This document shows, one piece after another, positions 48,993 to 62,200 of a stretch of DNA of 64,000 nucleotides. The stretch is from Cordia subcordata (taxonomy: Eukaryota; Streptophyta; Magnoliopsida; Boraginales; Cordiaceae). Location of the stretch: the NCBI GenBank assembly GCA_028554755.1, contig JAPTOF010000019.1:7326001-7390000 (forward strand). Reading direction: 5' to 3'. The notes beneath the pieces were generated by a model, which made no database searches, was not told the origin of the DNA, and saw only the letters and a list, made by a program, of their open reading frames with translations. Every line of letters starts with the position of its first letter. Within the stretch, counting starts at the first letter, position 1. The position numbers were made by a program, and so were the translations under genes.

Positions 48993-51179
48993 TGCGCCAT
49001 TTTAGCTTGATAGGTGTAAGAGTAAGGGAATAAACAAACACAGCCAATTAAAATATTTATTACCATACGTGTTTTATCCCATTATCTTCCCATACGTTTT
49101 CTTTCCCTCATTTATGTTACTGCAACTCAACGGCAAAATACAACCTTAATCATTCGAATCCCCAAAAAAGCAGCAAAAATCTGCACTGGAAATTTGCATT
49201 TGTTCTATATGACAACCTTGCTTTAACCACTTTTTTTTTGTTGTAGTGAGTACTGCTTTCGTTTTTTACGTATATTTCCTTTGTGATTCTTTGCACCAGA
49301 TTTCTCTTATCCAGGGATCTTCAACTGAGGAATGTGGAGGTAACTGCAGCTTAGTTTTTCCTTTGAAGCTCATATTGATGAATTGATGCAGTATTATTTT
49401 CAAGGACAAGGTGGCTCTGAATCGCATCAGCAATATGACTATTCGAGCTTGAATTCATGGCAGCCATATGATTAATATGACTGAATGTGACAGAGCTTAA
49501 TTTACTTTTCTTTTCTCTTTTCTTTTTGTTTTTCTTATTCACAAGCTCTTTTTCTTTTTTTTTTTTTTGGGTTTCATGCCAGCCATATGATCAATATGCC
49601 CTCCTGCCGACTTCTTTGGATCTGATATGAAAACCCCAGTTCTCGGGTCTGCTATGATTGTAATAACCGATTCCGTTTAATTAATTAGCAGCAATCTTAT
49701 GACAATGGCTATGAGTTGGTTATGACATACTATGGATTCCAATGATGCATTAAGTTAAATAATACCCATATACATGGATTTTTATGTTTAAAGAAAATCA
49801 GGAATTTAATAAATTTTTCCAATTATTAGGAGAGATTCAGCAAGTTCTCATGTCAAGCTCCAATGAGATTCTACCTTGGTTGATCATGTAAATGGCTACA
49901 TTAATTACTTCAGCAATTTTCATTAGAAAGCATCCAAGTCAACTTTTGTTAGAAAGGGGATCTGATTTGCTTCAGCAAGTTCTCATGTCAGCTTTGGAAA
50001 GTTGTGTGGGTGGTCGGCTTTTGTTATGTGTTCGTTGATGGTTTCTTATTTCACGTGCTTCTCACTTTGAAATAGTTCAGGGATATCAAAGTTTTCCCAA
50101 ATTTGAGTTTGAAATGTTTGCTTTTTTTTTTTTTCCTACATTGTACTTAAGGTAGAAAAGATGATTGTGTTATACTGTTACGTTATACAATATAATACTC
50201 CTTTTAAATTATGTTGTGTGTATACATACATGTAATTCAAATTGATCACTGGTTAGTTTCTACTTTTACTTTTTTGGGCACCTTGTTTTGTTCTTGCCAT
50301 AGAAAATCGAAGTAATTATATGGTATTTTCCTTTTTTTTTTTTGATAGGCACTTGCAGAATAATTAACTTAATGACCTCTTTGGATATGCTAACATTATC
50401 AAAAGACGTACATGCAATACCAATTGTTGTAAATGAAAAGAATACCAAGAGAAATAATTTCGAATAACTTTGTGAAGTAAACAGGGAAATAATTTGAACA
50501 GAAACACTTCATTAGTGGAGCAGACAAAGGATCACACATAAACATCTCTTCACTTCTCACTTAATTCAAAAAAGAAAAAGAAAAAGTTAACCCGTGCAAA
50601 GCACGAGTTGTGAATTTACTAACAGATTCACACTTTTCTAAGCGCTCAATTCGGACTCCATATCTTCTGAACAATAAGGATGTTCTACGAAGAGAGAGAG
50701 AATTCCCGTGCATTTTTTAAGAACCCGTTTGACATTAATTATTTTTACCATAAAACCTTTTATTTGTAATTAAGTGATAAATAAGTAAATAAATATTTAG
50801 ATAATATACGATTATAAGTTGTTGACATATTTAATAATTAAATAAGTATATACGGGTAGTAGTGTTAATTAAAATGGCTATAAAATACTTCTAATTAACT
50901 AATGATGTAAAATTATTTAGTTTGTTAAAGGGTAAAAAAAGTCGACAAACACGAGTGCTTAGAATTTGGGGGAAAAAAGCTAGTATGCATCACTTACTTT
51001 TTATTTGCTTATAAGCACCTAAAAGTGGCTTATAAGTCCTTAAACCAAATTGGTTAATTTTTTTGGCTTGTAAGTGAAACAAACACAGAATTTACAATCA
51101 TGAGAAACAGGGACGCCAGCAACTTGCGAGAAAGAAGGCTAGAAGAGCAGGTGAGTCTTTCACGCTGATACGTTGCCAA
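48993..51179. other. Spacer with a Tyr/Gln-rich coding relic
   Basis: Contains the relic at 49386-49475 described below. The rest is AT-rich with T tracts near 49220, 49555, 50120 and 50330. Around 50710-51090 there are decayed repeat phrases (CCCGTTTGACATTAA, GGCTTGTAAGTGAAACAAAC) that may be ends of an old element. Confidence 0.4.
49386..49475 (+). pseudogene. Tyr/Gln-rich coding relic
   Basis: A 29-codon ORF, MQYYFQGQGGSE then SHQQYDYSSLNSWQPYD, preceded by an AG acceptor-like sequence. At about 49581 CAGCCATATGATCAATATG repeats its end with one change that removes the stop, and at about 49691 CAGCAATCTTATGACAATGG encodes a similar QQSYDNG. This looks like the remains of a low-complexity, prion-like coding exon. 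The family is not identified. Confidence 0.3.
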
Positions 51180-51560
51180 CCAGAAACACTCCGAAACTTA
51201 AGTCAGTTGTTGAGTGATGAAAATCACGTAGAATAGGAATTTTAGTAAAGAATGTTTGAGTGATGAAAAGTATGTAAAATAGGCATTTTAGTAATGAATG
51301 TGTTAAGAGCAAACCTGAGATTTGCTCGGAGTGTATATAAGGCCCAATGTATGTGTATGCTAGCTATGTATTGGGATCAATTGTTCGAGTCAATCGTTCA
51401 ATGTCATTTTCTCCGGAGGAAGGATTCATTTATAGTTATAGAGTCTGGAGATCTGTATAACTTTAATTGAAAGATGTGGTTGTGAGATTATTTATCTATT
51501 TGATTAGATTATAGTTATCTCCTTGTCCATTTTAAGTGACTAGAAAACTCACCCATCCTA
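51180..51560 (+). repeat. LTR-like sequence with TATA box and short tandem repeat
   Basis: Two copies of a 46-48 bp unit (TTGAGTGATGAAAA... TTTTAGTAA(A/T)GAATG) begin at about 51210 and 51257. They are followed by GTATATAAGG at about 51334, a TATA-box-like motif, and then GC-richer sequence. This recalls the U3-R region of an LTR retrotransposon, but no second LTR, primer-binding site or target repeat was found. Confidence 0.3.
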
Positions 51561-54500
51561 CCCTTTCTATGCGTGTTCGAAAGAGATAATCCTAAAAAGA
51601 TCCCTAAGTTTTGCCTGTAGTAGAAGCCTAAACATGTTGGTCCTGACAATAACTCAATCAACAATATATGTGATCACTCTCGTTCTTTGGATAGTCATAC
51701 TAGAGCCATGTCGTCTGTAGAACTTTTATAAAAATCAGATGTCCTTTACAGGTAATTAAAAATTAGCGAAACCATGCAATGGGTCTTGTCAAAATGTGAA
51801 TCGCAGCATCCTAAACCTAATTCGAATAGACCGAGCGAGCCTTGAGGCCCAAGCCTATTTTTTGTGATTACAATTATTAAGTACCTCACTAAAGATGGCT
51901 TATAAGTCATTGAACCAAATATGTGAATAGAATTTTTTTTGGCTAAACCAACTAATTTCGTTTTTTGAGATATATTTCAAATTACAACCAAACAAGAAAA
52001 AAGAAAAGAAAAGTGAAATGGTACGGACGTACAGTAAAATTAAGAGGAAGCCGTAAAAAAGGAAGTGAATAATGATAACTAGTTTGGTTGACATACAATG
52101 GATTCCATTTACATCCCAACAAAGCCAACAATTGTGGGGAGAGAACGAAAATGAGAGAGAGGGAGAGTGTATTGTCTTGGGGTGACAGCTGTTTAGTACA
52201 CTGGCTCGCACCCCAATAACCACCCTCGCCCTCTCCCCCCCCCCCCCCCCCAACCCCAACATAAATTTTTTCCATGTCTACGCTACCCCTTTCTCATACT
52301 CCCCTCGCAGCACAACTCACTCAACAACGAGTTGCCTGTTTGGCTGGGCATATTTCCGACTTGTAAGTTGTAAATAGTAAATATATGTGAGTAGATATAT
52401 TTTTTTAAAAAACTTATAAGTTACAAAATAAGTAGAACCAACACAGGCTCAACATCATGTACATAATTAAACGTTAATTAATTTTGTTAAAAAAAAAATC
52501 AACTCCCCGCAATGCAGCATTGTTAATTAACTAGGATTAACTCCCCGCATACGATATGGATGTGATATTTTTTATTTTATATGATTTAGATAATCACATA
52601 ATTAAATATTAATCAATTTTGTTGAGACAATTTATTTAATATATTAATTTTGTTCTTAAAATATTTGCTTTATAAATATATCTAAGTAGATCAAAATTAG
52701 CAATTTTTTTAAAGTGGCAATAAAATGCAAAGAAAAATTAAAAAAAAAAACAAAGAAGCTACACAGCAACAAAAATAAAAAACAATAAAGAAAATTAAGA
52801 ACAAGTAAAGTAAAAAAGTTAACTGCCACATGGCAACACTATAGGCTGCCACTGGACAACATGTTATGCCTTTAACATTACACTGTGACAGCTCAATTAG
52901 TATGATGTAAATATAGATGATGAAATGTATTATGTAAAAGTTTGTATTTTGTATTAATTTTAATATAATTCAAAGTAATATTCTTTTATTTAACTAAATA
53001 TGATTAATTCACAATATAGAATTACAATTGATGTATAAAGGGGCAAAAACTGTTGAGAATTGGTTTCAAGGCCAAATGCATAAAACTGCCTATGTAAAAT
53101 AGTGCAATGTAGAGACAGAAGTGTATTTTTTTACTCTTTTACCAATACCTATTCTTTGGTAAAAAGAACATGTGAAATGCAAAGTGAGACCATACAAGTT
53201 TGAGTTTGATGAACACCTAGTAAGTTGTGGTGCTTCAATTTTTTGGAGGGAAAATCTCTAGTGCTTATGCTTATTGCTTTTATATATAATGTAGACATAC
53301 CCACCCACTTGGTCATATAAAAAACCGAAAGGAAAAACGCCTTCATTTCCAAAATTTATTTGCAAGTCACCAATTATATTTTGTAGCCAACTAATCACGG
53401 GACAAGGTTTTTAGAACTATAAAATGATAACAATAGCCTTTGTACGTGATGACAACAATACTATAAAGATATCACTGAGAAATATGTGAGCTCTACAGAA
53501 GAACGGTAGGTGTTGTTACTGTAAAATCGACACGATTACAAGTATTTTTCAATGAGAAGATAATAAACTAAAAATATACGATACCATCAATCATATGTAA
53601 CTTCTTTTTCAATCTTTAAAAGGTTGATTGCAAAAGCTACACCAAGGAAGAGTTCCCGCCTATTATAAGCATATAAAGAAGCTAATAAATGTGTAAATTG
53701 ATTAAAAAATTTTGTATTAACCCTTCCAATGGGACAATATGACTATTTGAAAAAGTCAAAAAACATTGTAGAATAACACAAGAGGAGTTTTGTCTCAGCA
53801 AGATGATTTTCAACTAATTCGAACGTAATATTCTCCCGATCACACCTTCAAAAAAGAAAGAGGAAAAAAGGGTTGGTGGGAATAAGAGTGATGAAGCAAA
53901 GATGGGGTGATTTCTATGAAGCAAAAGGACACACATCCCTCCTCCTGACCCATCAATGCGAGAGAGAAGGGAACACACTTTTTTGTTCTGCCAATATTCT
54001 GATTCTACGGAGTTGGGAGTAACGAGGCAAAATAAGTATCCATCCATCAGGAGTGATGGATTCGTCCTTTGGTCCACTGGGTAGCACGTGGCACCCCCCA
54101 CTTGTGACCGTTGGATGTTCTTCTTCTCTCTGCTAACCTCATTACCTGCCATTTTCAGTCAGGGGTTGCTCCACACTCCCCCCACCCTCCAAAAGGGAAT
54201 CAAGAATGCCATTGCCAGTGGGTTGAGTATACTGGGCAAATTTGGTAGCATCTGACGTCATCGCGGCCTACTTGCCATATAAAGGGTCCCTTTGAATTGA
54301 CTATTCTTTAAGAAAGAGACCTTCCCACCTCCCCCCCCCCCCAAAAAAAAAAAATCATCTTATGTGATAAATATTTAGCTTAGTTTACAAGAAAAATTTA
54401 AGTTTTACAAAAAAAAAAAAAAAACCTTACCTTTTGCTTTTTTTAAAGAGAACAGAAATTTTATTATTTTCTCAAAAAAAAACGCTTTTGAAGAAAACAC

Positions 54501-54812
54501 ATCTACACGAAACTATAGTGCAAGATTAGATAGAACATGACTGTTTCTAGCAAGGGTTAAACACAATCCGAGTGAAATTCAAAAATTATAAACTATTACA
54601 TTATTTTGTGACCATTGTATTAACATGTCAAGTTTTTCGCCCAAAATTTTATTTATGGAAGTACACAGTTATTTACAACAGGAGCATACTATAAATGTGA
54701 CTCGCAAAAATTTCTGCAGGAGGGAAAACAAAAAGAAACTCACATAAGAAACATCTCTAATCAAGCACAAAAAAATGACGAATGGACGATTAGAAAGAAG
54801 AGGAGAGAATAA
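51561..54812. other. AT-rich spacer, no gene seen
   Basis: Includes a C-run of about 17 at 52236-52252, which gives two overlapping spurious Gly-rich ORFs on the minus strand. A possible small inverted-repeat element at about 52334-52446 begins GCCTGTTTGGC and ends CCAACACAGGC. The ORF at 53814-54152 (-) was not recognised. Confidence 0.4.
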
Positions 54813-55266
54813 GGATGCGTTCGGTTAGCCTGTTTTATGTTTTCATTTTTATAGAAAATAAAAATTAAGATAAAAAACTCATTTAATTAATCATTTTTGT
54901 TTTCATTTTTAAAAAACAGAAAACGTCAAAAGAGCATTTTATCTGCAAATAAAGTGACAATTCTTTTAATAACTCTAAAAGATTTAGAAAACAAGGTGAT
55001 AATTTTATAAATATCTTTAAAAAATTTTAAAAACAGGGTAACAATTTTATAAATATCTCTAAAAAATTTAAAAAACAAGATGACAATTTTGTAAATATCT
55101 CCAAAAGACAATTTTATAAATAAATATCAAAAAACAAAACACTTTTAGTAAACAAATACATTCTCTATATTTTAGAAAACAAAAAATAAAAATCAATTTC
55201 AGAAAATGAAAATGAAAATTGAAAACTTGAAAATAAAAACAGAAAACAGGCAAACTCAACGCAACC
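54813..55266. mobile_element. 454-bp MITE with internal tandem repeats
   Basis: The left end is GGATGCGTTCGGTTAGCCTG. The right end on the other strand is GGTTGCGTTGAGTTTGCCTG. Both sides carry TAA (54810-54812 and 55267-55269), indicating a PIF/Harbinger-type element. Inside, from about 54955 to 55130, four degenerate units of 40-48 bp carry ACAATTTT(A/G)TAAATATCTC. Confidence 0.8.
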
Positions 55267-56228
55267 TAATATTTAGCATTTCCAATCTATCATCACACAA
55301 GGCATCCACAACATAGCTGAACAAAATTGAGAAAAACTCGCACCCAGCATGGCATCAATTTCCTGAGCTGAAAGCAGCTTTTTGGAAAATGAATTAGTAA
55401 AAATTCCTAACAAGGAGCCTAAGGTTGAAAGACACCTGATTCATTCCTACTGAAATAATTCACGTGAATGAAACATAACAGCAAAATAAAACAAGAGAAC
55501 CAAAAAAAAAAAAAAAAAACCACCAACATGCAGTAAAAAGTTTATACAAAACCCAACAGAAAAAGGAAAAACCAAATCATGGTCTAACATGAACATCCAC
55601 CAGACTGTTCCCCAGTAAGGGCACTTTATGCAGTATAAGCCTCCGAAAGACCTATGCCACAGTATCAAGTATGGAGTCAATCATGTCTTGTGCTTGACAT
55701 GGAAGCAATGTATCAAAGAGGAAACCCAAAAACACATCAACCCTGTCCACCGATAGCCTGTAGCATCAGCAGCTGCATCGCAAACCTTTCACGCGTCTTA
55801 CCAAAGACCCTCGCTCCACTTTATTTGCTGACCCCAAAGATTTAGATGAAAAAAAAAGAAAAAAAGAATCAGCTGAGGGGCCGCATTGGGTAGCACAGGA
55901 TACTCCCCATGTACAATCAACAACCATACACAGAGACAGCATACAACAAAAGGCAACCACTAATTCACAACAAAACATACAATCCAACAAACTCATGCCA
56001 CTACTTTATGGAAGCCATAATCTCTTATCATCTTTCTTTTATTTTTCATATAGATAGTTCTGTTTCATTCTTCCTTAGTTCTGCCCGTCTAATTTGCCAT
56101 ATGACAAATCATCACCGTCAACAGCAATGGGACCGCACCACTGCTGCCACGAAAAGGTTATCGACCATTGCCTAAGCTTCAATGTTCTGTCCTCTCGAGC
56201 AATGGTGGAGCATTTCTGCAGTTCTCAT
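55267..56228 (-). other. Region downstream of LARP1 (3' end of transcript)
   Basis: Lies 3' of the LARP1 stop. It probably contains the 3' untranslated region, with A-rich tracts near 55500 and 55850. No independent gene was supported. Confidence 0.4.
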
Positions 56229-59200
56229 TTACTTTGTACCCAGTGTTGGTTGCCCAGATTGGGTGGTGACTACGCCAGTCATCTCATTGCCAGATTGATG
56301 GGACTGGCTGCTGAACTCCCCAGAGGATGATCTACTGGGGTATTCCTCAGCATGAACATCTCTGGTTTTCTTGTCAACCAGTGCAACACTTTGAATATGC
56401 TCTCCAAGCAAGTCAGTACTAGATTTTTGCAGAGCCTGGGGGCTTGATGCGGCAGAATATTGAACTGAGCGTGGGATCATCCACTTTGTCCAATCACCTC
56501 GCCTCCTCACTTTTTCACCCTGCAAGGTAATTTGTAGAAAACCAGTAGTTTATGAGGAGATTGTGACATAGATGACAATGATAATTTGCACAAGTAAAAA
56601 TCAATAGTAAATAGTGACTGCAGTACAAGGACTTTGGCAACAGCAGCAGGGAAAAACATGTTTCTAACACATGAAAGATTTAAAACAGTGTCTGAAGTTG
56701 TAGATAGTAGAAGTTGCTTAATAGCCAAGAAGCTTAGGAAGACATTATACCTCCACTTCCAGAACACTGGAAGATTGTAGTACAGTCAGTATGAGTTGAA
56801 TGTCATCTGTCAGCTGATGAACCTGAAAATGACAAAAGACATTCTAGTACAAGCAAGAAAGCTGAAAATTCTGCTCAATTAATGCTGATGCTCAATGTTA
56901 AGCACAGGTTAACAGAGAAGTGCTTACAATTGCTACATTATTAAAGAAATCTGTAAATGGAGATTATCACTTTACAATATTCTGAAGTACTAGAGAATGT
57001 GTAAAAAGTGGCTGGTACCAAAACTGTTACACCCTATATACACACACCAAAGTTCTCATAAAAAAGAATTCATACAGCTGTCATTCTGTTACACCCTTAT
57101 TAAAACATTACCGAAACCGTTTTTAACTTTCTACCTTAATTTTGATGTCCAGAGACCCCTAGATGGATCTGCAGTAAAAAGATTTCCTGGGACCTATTAT
57201 GTGACATACAATATACAGTGCATTACAGACGAATGATCATTAATCCTCCCAAGTAAAACTGGTGATTCTTGTTGCACCAGGAGCCGTTGAGCATGCTATA
57301 TAATTGTTCAGAAACAAAGGAAGCCCAAGATCAAAACCATACAGGTCAGTACTCACCAAATGCATATAATGTAACGGTGAGTTAGAAAAACAGTAAATTA
57401 AAAACAAAAGGAAAACAAAAGAGAAAAGTGAAGGCCATTAGTATAAACATCACTAGCATATTTTATCCAAACCACAGGTTCAAAGATACCTGAATTAAAA
57501 GCTTGCTTCAGGCCATGGGTAACTCAGATATGGAGATTATGAAGCAACTAACATCAAGGAGCAAAGAATGCAAAAGCTCACATCATAAGATTGACAAATG
57601 ACAGAACCCAAAAGTAAATAACAACGAGCATTCTCTTGTTCAACAAAATATATAAAAATCAACTTCTCAGTCCTGCCAAAAATTTAATCATAGAACTCTA
57701 ATGTTACTGCATGACAAAATCATATGCATAGCATCAGTACATGAAGATCGACAATCTACTCCCACCTATACCAAAATACCAAACCCCAGGGTGTCCTAAA
57801 TCCTCAAGGAAACAGAGAGGGTACAGGCAACCTGAAGTTTGAAACAAAAGAAGACTACTAAAGAGTGCTTGACATTCATTTTCACACTTCAAGTATTCAC
57901 TATACATACTGCATGAAATAATGAAACATCATTTTGTCTAATCAAATGATTCTTCCCCTATAACAATCTCAATACCCTAGCCGTAGAGTTGGAAACACTT
58001 GATGGAGTCAGATGCAACATAAACACAGCTTGTTCCAGCATGCTCACCAAGAAGAAAGAAAAAAACCCGACCATATTTTTGTGCGTGTAAACGAATAAGA
58101 AAGCAAGACATTGGCATCCAACAGAATACCAGGATGACCAAATACTCAATAAATGCAAGCAACGGCACAGTTAGAGCTCAGAGTTGATGCATCAAAATGT
58201 ACCTTTTTAGGTGACAAGACATCATGCAAAGAATTAGGCATTTCTCACAAAGCTGACGTAGAATCCCTTGCCCATACAGAGTGAGACCACTGCCATAATC
58301 TCAGGGGAAAAGAACTTTTTTGGGTCTCAAATCATATGACCTAAAATGCAAGTACCAGCTTAACAGAGTATTCCCCTACCACCTGCTTATATACAGATTA
58401 ACAGTCCGTCCCACAATCAACATAGGAGGTCCAAACTACCTCTTTCACACAAATCTTCAAATAAGAATCAACTAGCTTCGTCATCTCATACAGAGGTCAA
58501 CTAGTATCATATTCACGCTCACTGGATTTGAACAATTTTCTAATACAAGAAAATCAGCAAGCAAAAAGCTTTTAGCAAACTCATGTACTTAAGAACCAAA
58601 CAACATACTACCTCAGATGCACAAAAAGCTAGAACCTGTCAGGAGTTCTTACCATGTTAAGTATGCTTTACAATGTTCAAAAGCTTTTTCTGCCCTTTAA
58701 ACAGATAGTGGAGGATACTCTGCTTTTAGGAATTAGATTCATATTTTGCATATATCAAACCAAGAGTGAGTAAAATAGAAAATAGACGTTAGTCTTCGGC
58801 AATAGAATTTCATAATAGCAAATACAAAAAAGAGAGAAACTGAAAGTAGAGAACTTTACCCAGTGATTCACACCAATAATGATATGACTGTGGACACTTC
58901 TAAAGAGGAATATAAGAGTTTTTCTATTCAGCATAGACCCATGTTACTTTAATACAAAAGTGGCATTTGACAAAAAAGCCTTTCAATCTCAATGTTATAA
59001 CATTACGTGAAAATGGTCTACCCTAATGTCATGTGCCACCATACAGTGAAAATTTAAACAATGTTGTAAAGGACTTGTTCTTCCAGCTTCCATCAATGCT
59101 TTCTAATTTATAAATTATATATTAAAAAAACAGAAGAAGAAACCGCCTTACGCAACAATGCCTATTTTTTTGATGGATTTGGACTCGTAGGAATTCAAGG

Positions 59201-62200
59201 ATCCTGGTGAATGCTATCTTCCTTCTCATTCCTAAGGAATTGGGTGGGCTTATGGTCATATTTTTTTACTCAGGAAATGGGAAGATTTACAGTCATCTTT
59301 TTTACTTATGGATTGAGTAGATTGATGGTCATCTTTTTTCACTAATGCTACAGGGTCTTGTATCAACATGACCAGCATGGATTTTGCAAAGAAGTTGGAA
59401 CTTAACTCATGAATGAATATTTTTGTTGGGCTCCACGTCCCTCTCCCTTGCATGTCTCTCGGTCTTGAATCAATCTCTCTTCTTTGTTATATGAACTCAT
59501 TTTTATACTGGCAATTTGCGGGATCCTTGCCCTTTTCCTCAAGAATCTTCCTTTCTATCATATAGATCTCTACAATTGTCTAAGCCCACAAAAGAGAACT
59601 TGTCCAATAGAATGAACTGCAATCATTTAGTTGTGCTCACAATACCTGTCCTTGCACCAATAACCATACCCATACCCATTAGTCGGTGTCTTTTCAGGCT
59701 AATCTCATGTTCTAAAGGCAAATCTGATACCTAGACATGCAAGTATAACCATTTAAGCAATCAAAGCCGGTACACCAAAAGCATTGCTTAGTTAACAAGA
59801 TACTAACATAGCCTAAAATGTAACAACTTCAGATTGTAAATGAACACTTGAAAGATTAGAAAGTTCTACCGCTCCAGAGAAATAGAAAATCTCTTGAGCT
59901 CAAAATCCACTTTTAAGCTTGTAACAATAAGATGTACTTTCCAGAATCTAACGTCAACAGAAACTGTTCCAAGAGATACCTACTCATAATCTATTGACAA
60001 ACTGTCCCTAACTGATCAACTTCAACCTGATTGTTCCTTTCTGAAGAACTCAAGCAACTTGCTCCTCACATAAAAGGTCCCACCATATAAAGAATAAGTC
60101 TAATACATATCACTTCCTTGACAAAATAAAAACAAAGATACATACATATGTACATACATACATATATATACACATATGAATATGAATAAATATACAGTTC
60201 TGAGCTGAAATTACATGCAGAGGAGCTCTAACCTTAGAAATCCACGACAATGAAGACATAAAAACTTGGAGCAAGCGCTTTTTGAGGTATAAGAATGCTG
60301 AGGCATTGTGAAGTTCTCGTCTTTGAGAACAAAAAAGAAATGAACAAAAAAAGGTCCAGCAAAGTAGTGCTGAACAAATTATTGAACAAATTTTGTAACT
60401 GAATGCAAAATAATGTTACAGTCACAACATTAATATAAACAATCATCATCAAGACAAATCTAAATTAAATATTTAAAATTCGTACAATGCCACACAGTCA
60501 ACTATGTTTTCCAGATAAAGATGTATGCATTTACAGACAAGTCCAAGTATAACGATGCTCCACCAATTTCTATGTTCCATCAACCTCTTGAAGTGACTAA
60601 TGCAATCTTATTGAACTAACTAATGCACTCCTTTGATAATTAGGCCAGTAATTATAACAAAGGAAAGACATAACTCTCACTGCAACATATCTATACTGCC
60701 TAAACTAAATACATCATAAGGGTCAGACATACAGGAGGAATTTCAAAATGTGAGACATCCATTTTAAAGCTTTCTCACTGCAAATACTGACTACGAATGA
60801 AACGGTTAAGCCCATGCTGCAGACCGCAAATGCTTGTAATCTCGAATCAGCAATTAATGGAGACTGAAAATCTCAAAACCAGAGACTAATGAATCAAGTA
60901 AACGTTAAAGAAATCATGTGATGATGCAAGTCTGTCAAATTTTTCATAGGAACTTTCATTCTTCAGACAAAGAAAACTCATAGCAATTTCAAAATAAAAA
61001 CAGAAAACATAAGTTGAAGTGGACCACCCATTATTTCTTTTCCATTAGTTACTTTAATTTTTTTCTTTAAAAAAAAAAAGAAAAGAATCCATACAGCAAA
61101 CCTACAGTCATATCTTTTGTCATCTCTACCTTTGATACACATTAAGCCGATCTTTACTTCCATTCTTTCAGTAATTCTGCAAAGACACAGGCCAGGGTAA
61201 TGGATATTGACAAAAGCCAGTGCTTTCTAGCAAATACAATTTTATACCCTAACAAGAAACAAGATGCCTAAAACTTCTGGTCCAGTACATACTAAATTTT
61301 CGTTTCTTGACTGCCTAAGAATACAGCATATTTCCATTTAAGTAATGGCACATCAGTATCGAGAAATCAACCAAAATACATGAACTCAATGTGCAAATCA
61401 ATGCAGAAATTTTAAATTGTATGAGATGCATGAAGTTGAACATGAAACACAATAAAGTCAGGCAAGATCAGGATTTATTAAAAAAAAAAACCTCAATTAA
61501 AGCAGAAAGAGCTTTATCCTGCACAACCAACTCACTTTGTTGAAGTTTGCTATTAACTTAATAGAAACCCAGCCCTGCTCATCCATGTTTTGCCTCAAAT
61601 ATGTATCTTTAACTAGGTTGTCATTGCTGCAGTAAACAATAAGAGGTGGACGGAATATTAGAACCCCGCAATGAATAACATCTAAAAATAACAATAATTA
61701 ACTTTAACTTAGTACCTAAAATAATATTCTATCTGATTTACTATCTTCATTCGCATATGGGGATCAGGAACAGGAATAAATACAGGTGCCATTTGAGCGA
61801 CCATAGGCATAGCTCTAAAGTCTGGATGTGGGCCTGGAACATAAAATACTGGAGATGGCAATTCTGCAAATTCAATGGGACATCAGTATGGAATAGAGTA
61901 CCTGAAAACCATGAAGCCTCAAGAATAACACATCTCACCAGGGTAAACCATAGGTGTGGCAAAATGAGGTCGCACAGTGATAGGTGGAGGGGAAACATAA
62001 GGCGTATTGGCATGAGGTGGCCCCTGCATGAAGGGCCTAGAGGGCCCTCTTTGAGGCTGCATGTGAGCATCTCTGCCGCCAAAATTCCGATGAGAATTCC
62101 AGTCCTGATTTCCACGGTCGTGATCACGCCTGCCACCATAATTATGATGGTGAGAACCATCTCCACGGGGATGTGGCCCACTATTGCCCCTTCTGAACGA

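Noticed and set aside
51900..52275. Two overlapping Gly-rich minus-strand ORFs
   Set aside because: Their Gly runs come from a 17-C tract, and the remaining parts are low complexity.
54926..55259. ORFs repeating DIYKIVTLF
   Set aside because: Produced by the internal tandem repeats of a MITE, not by a gene.
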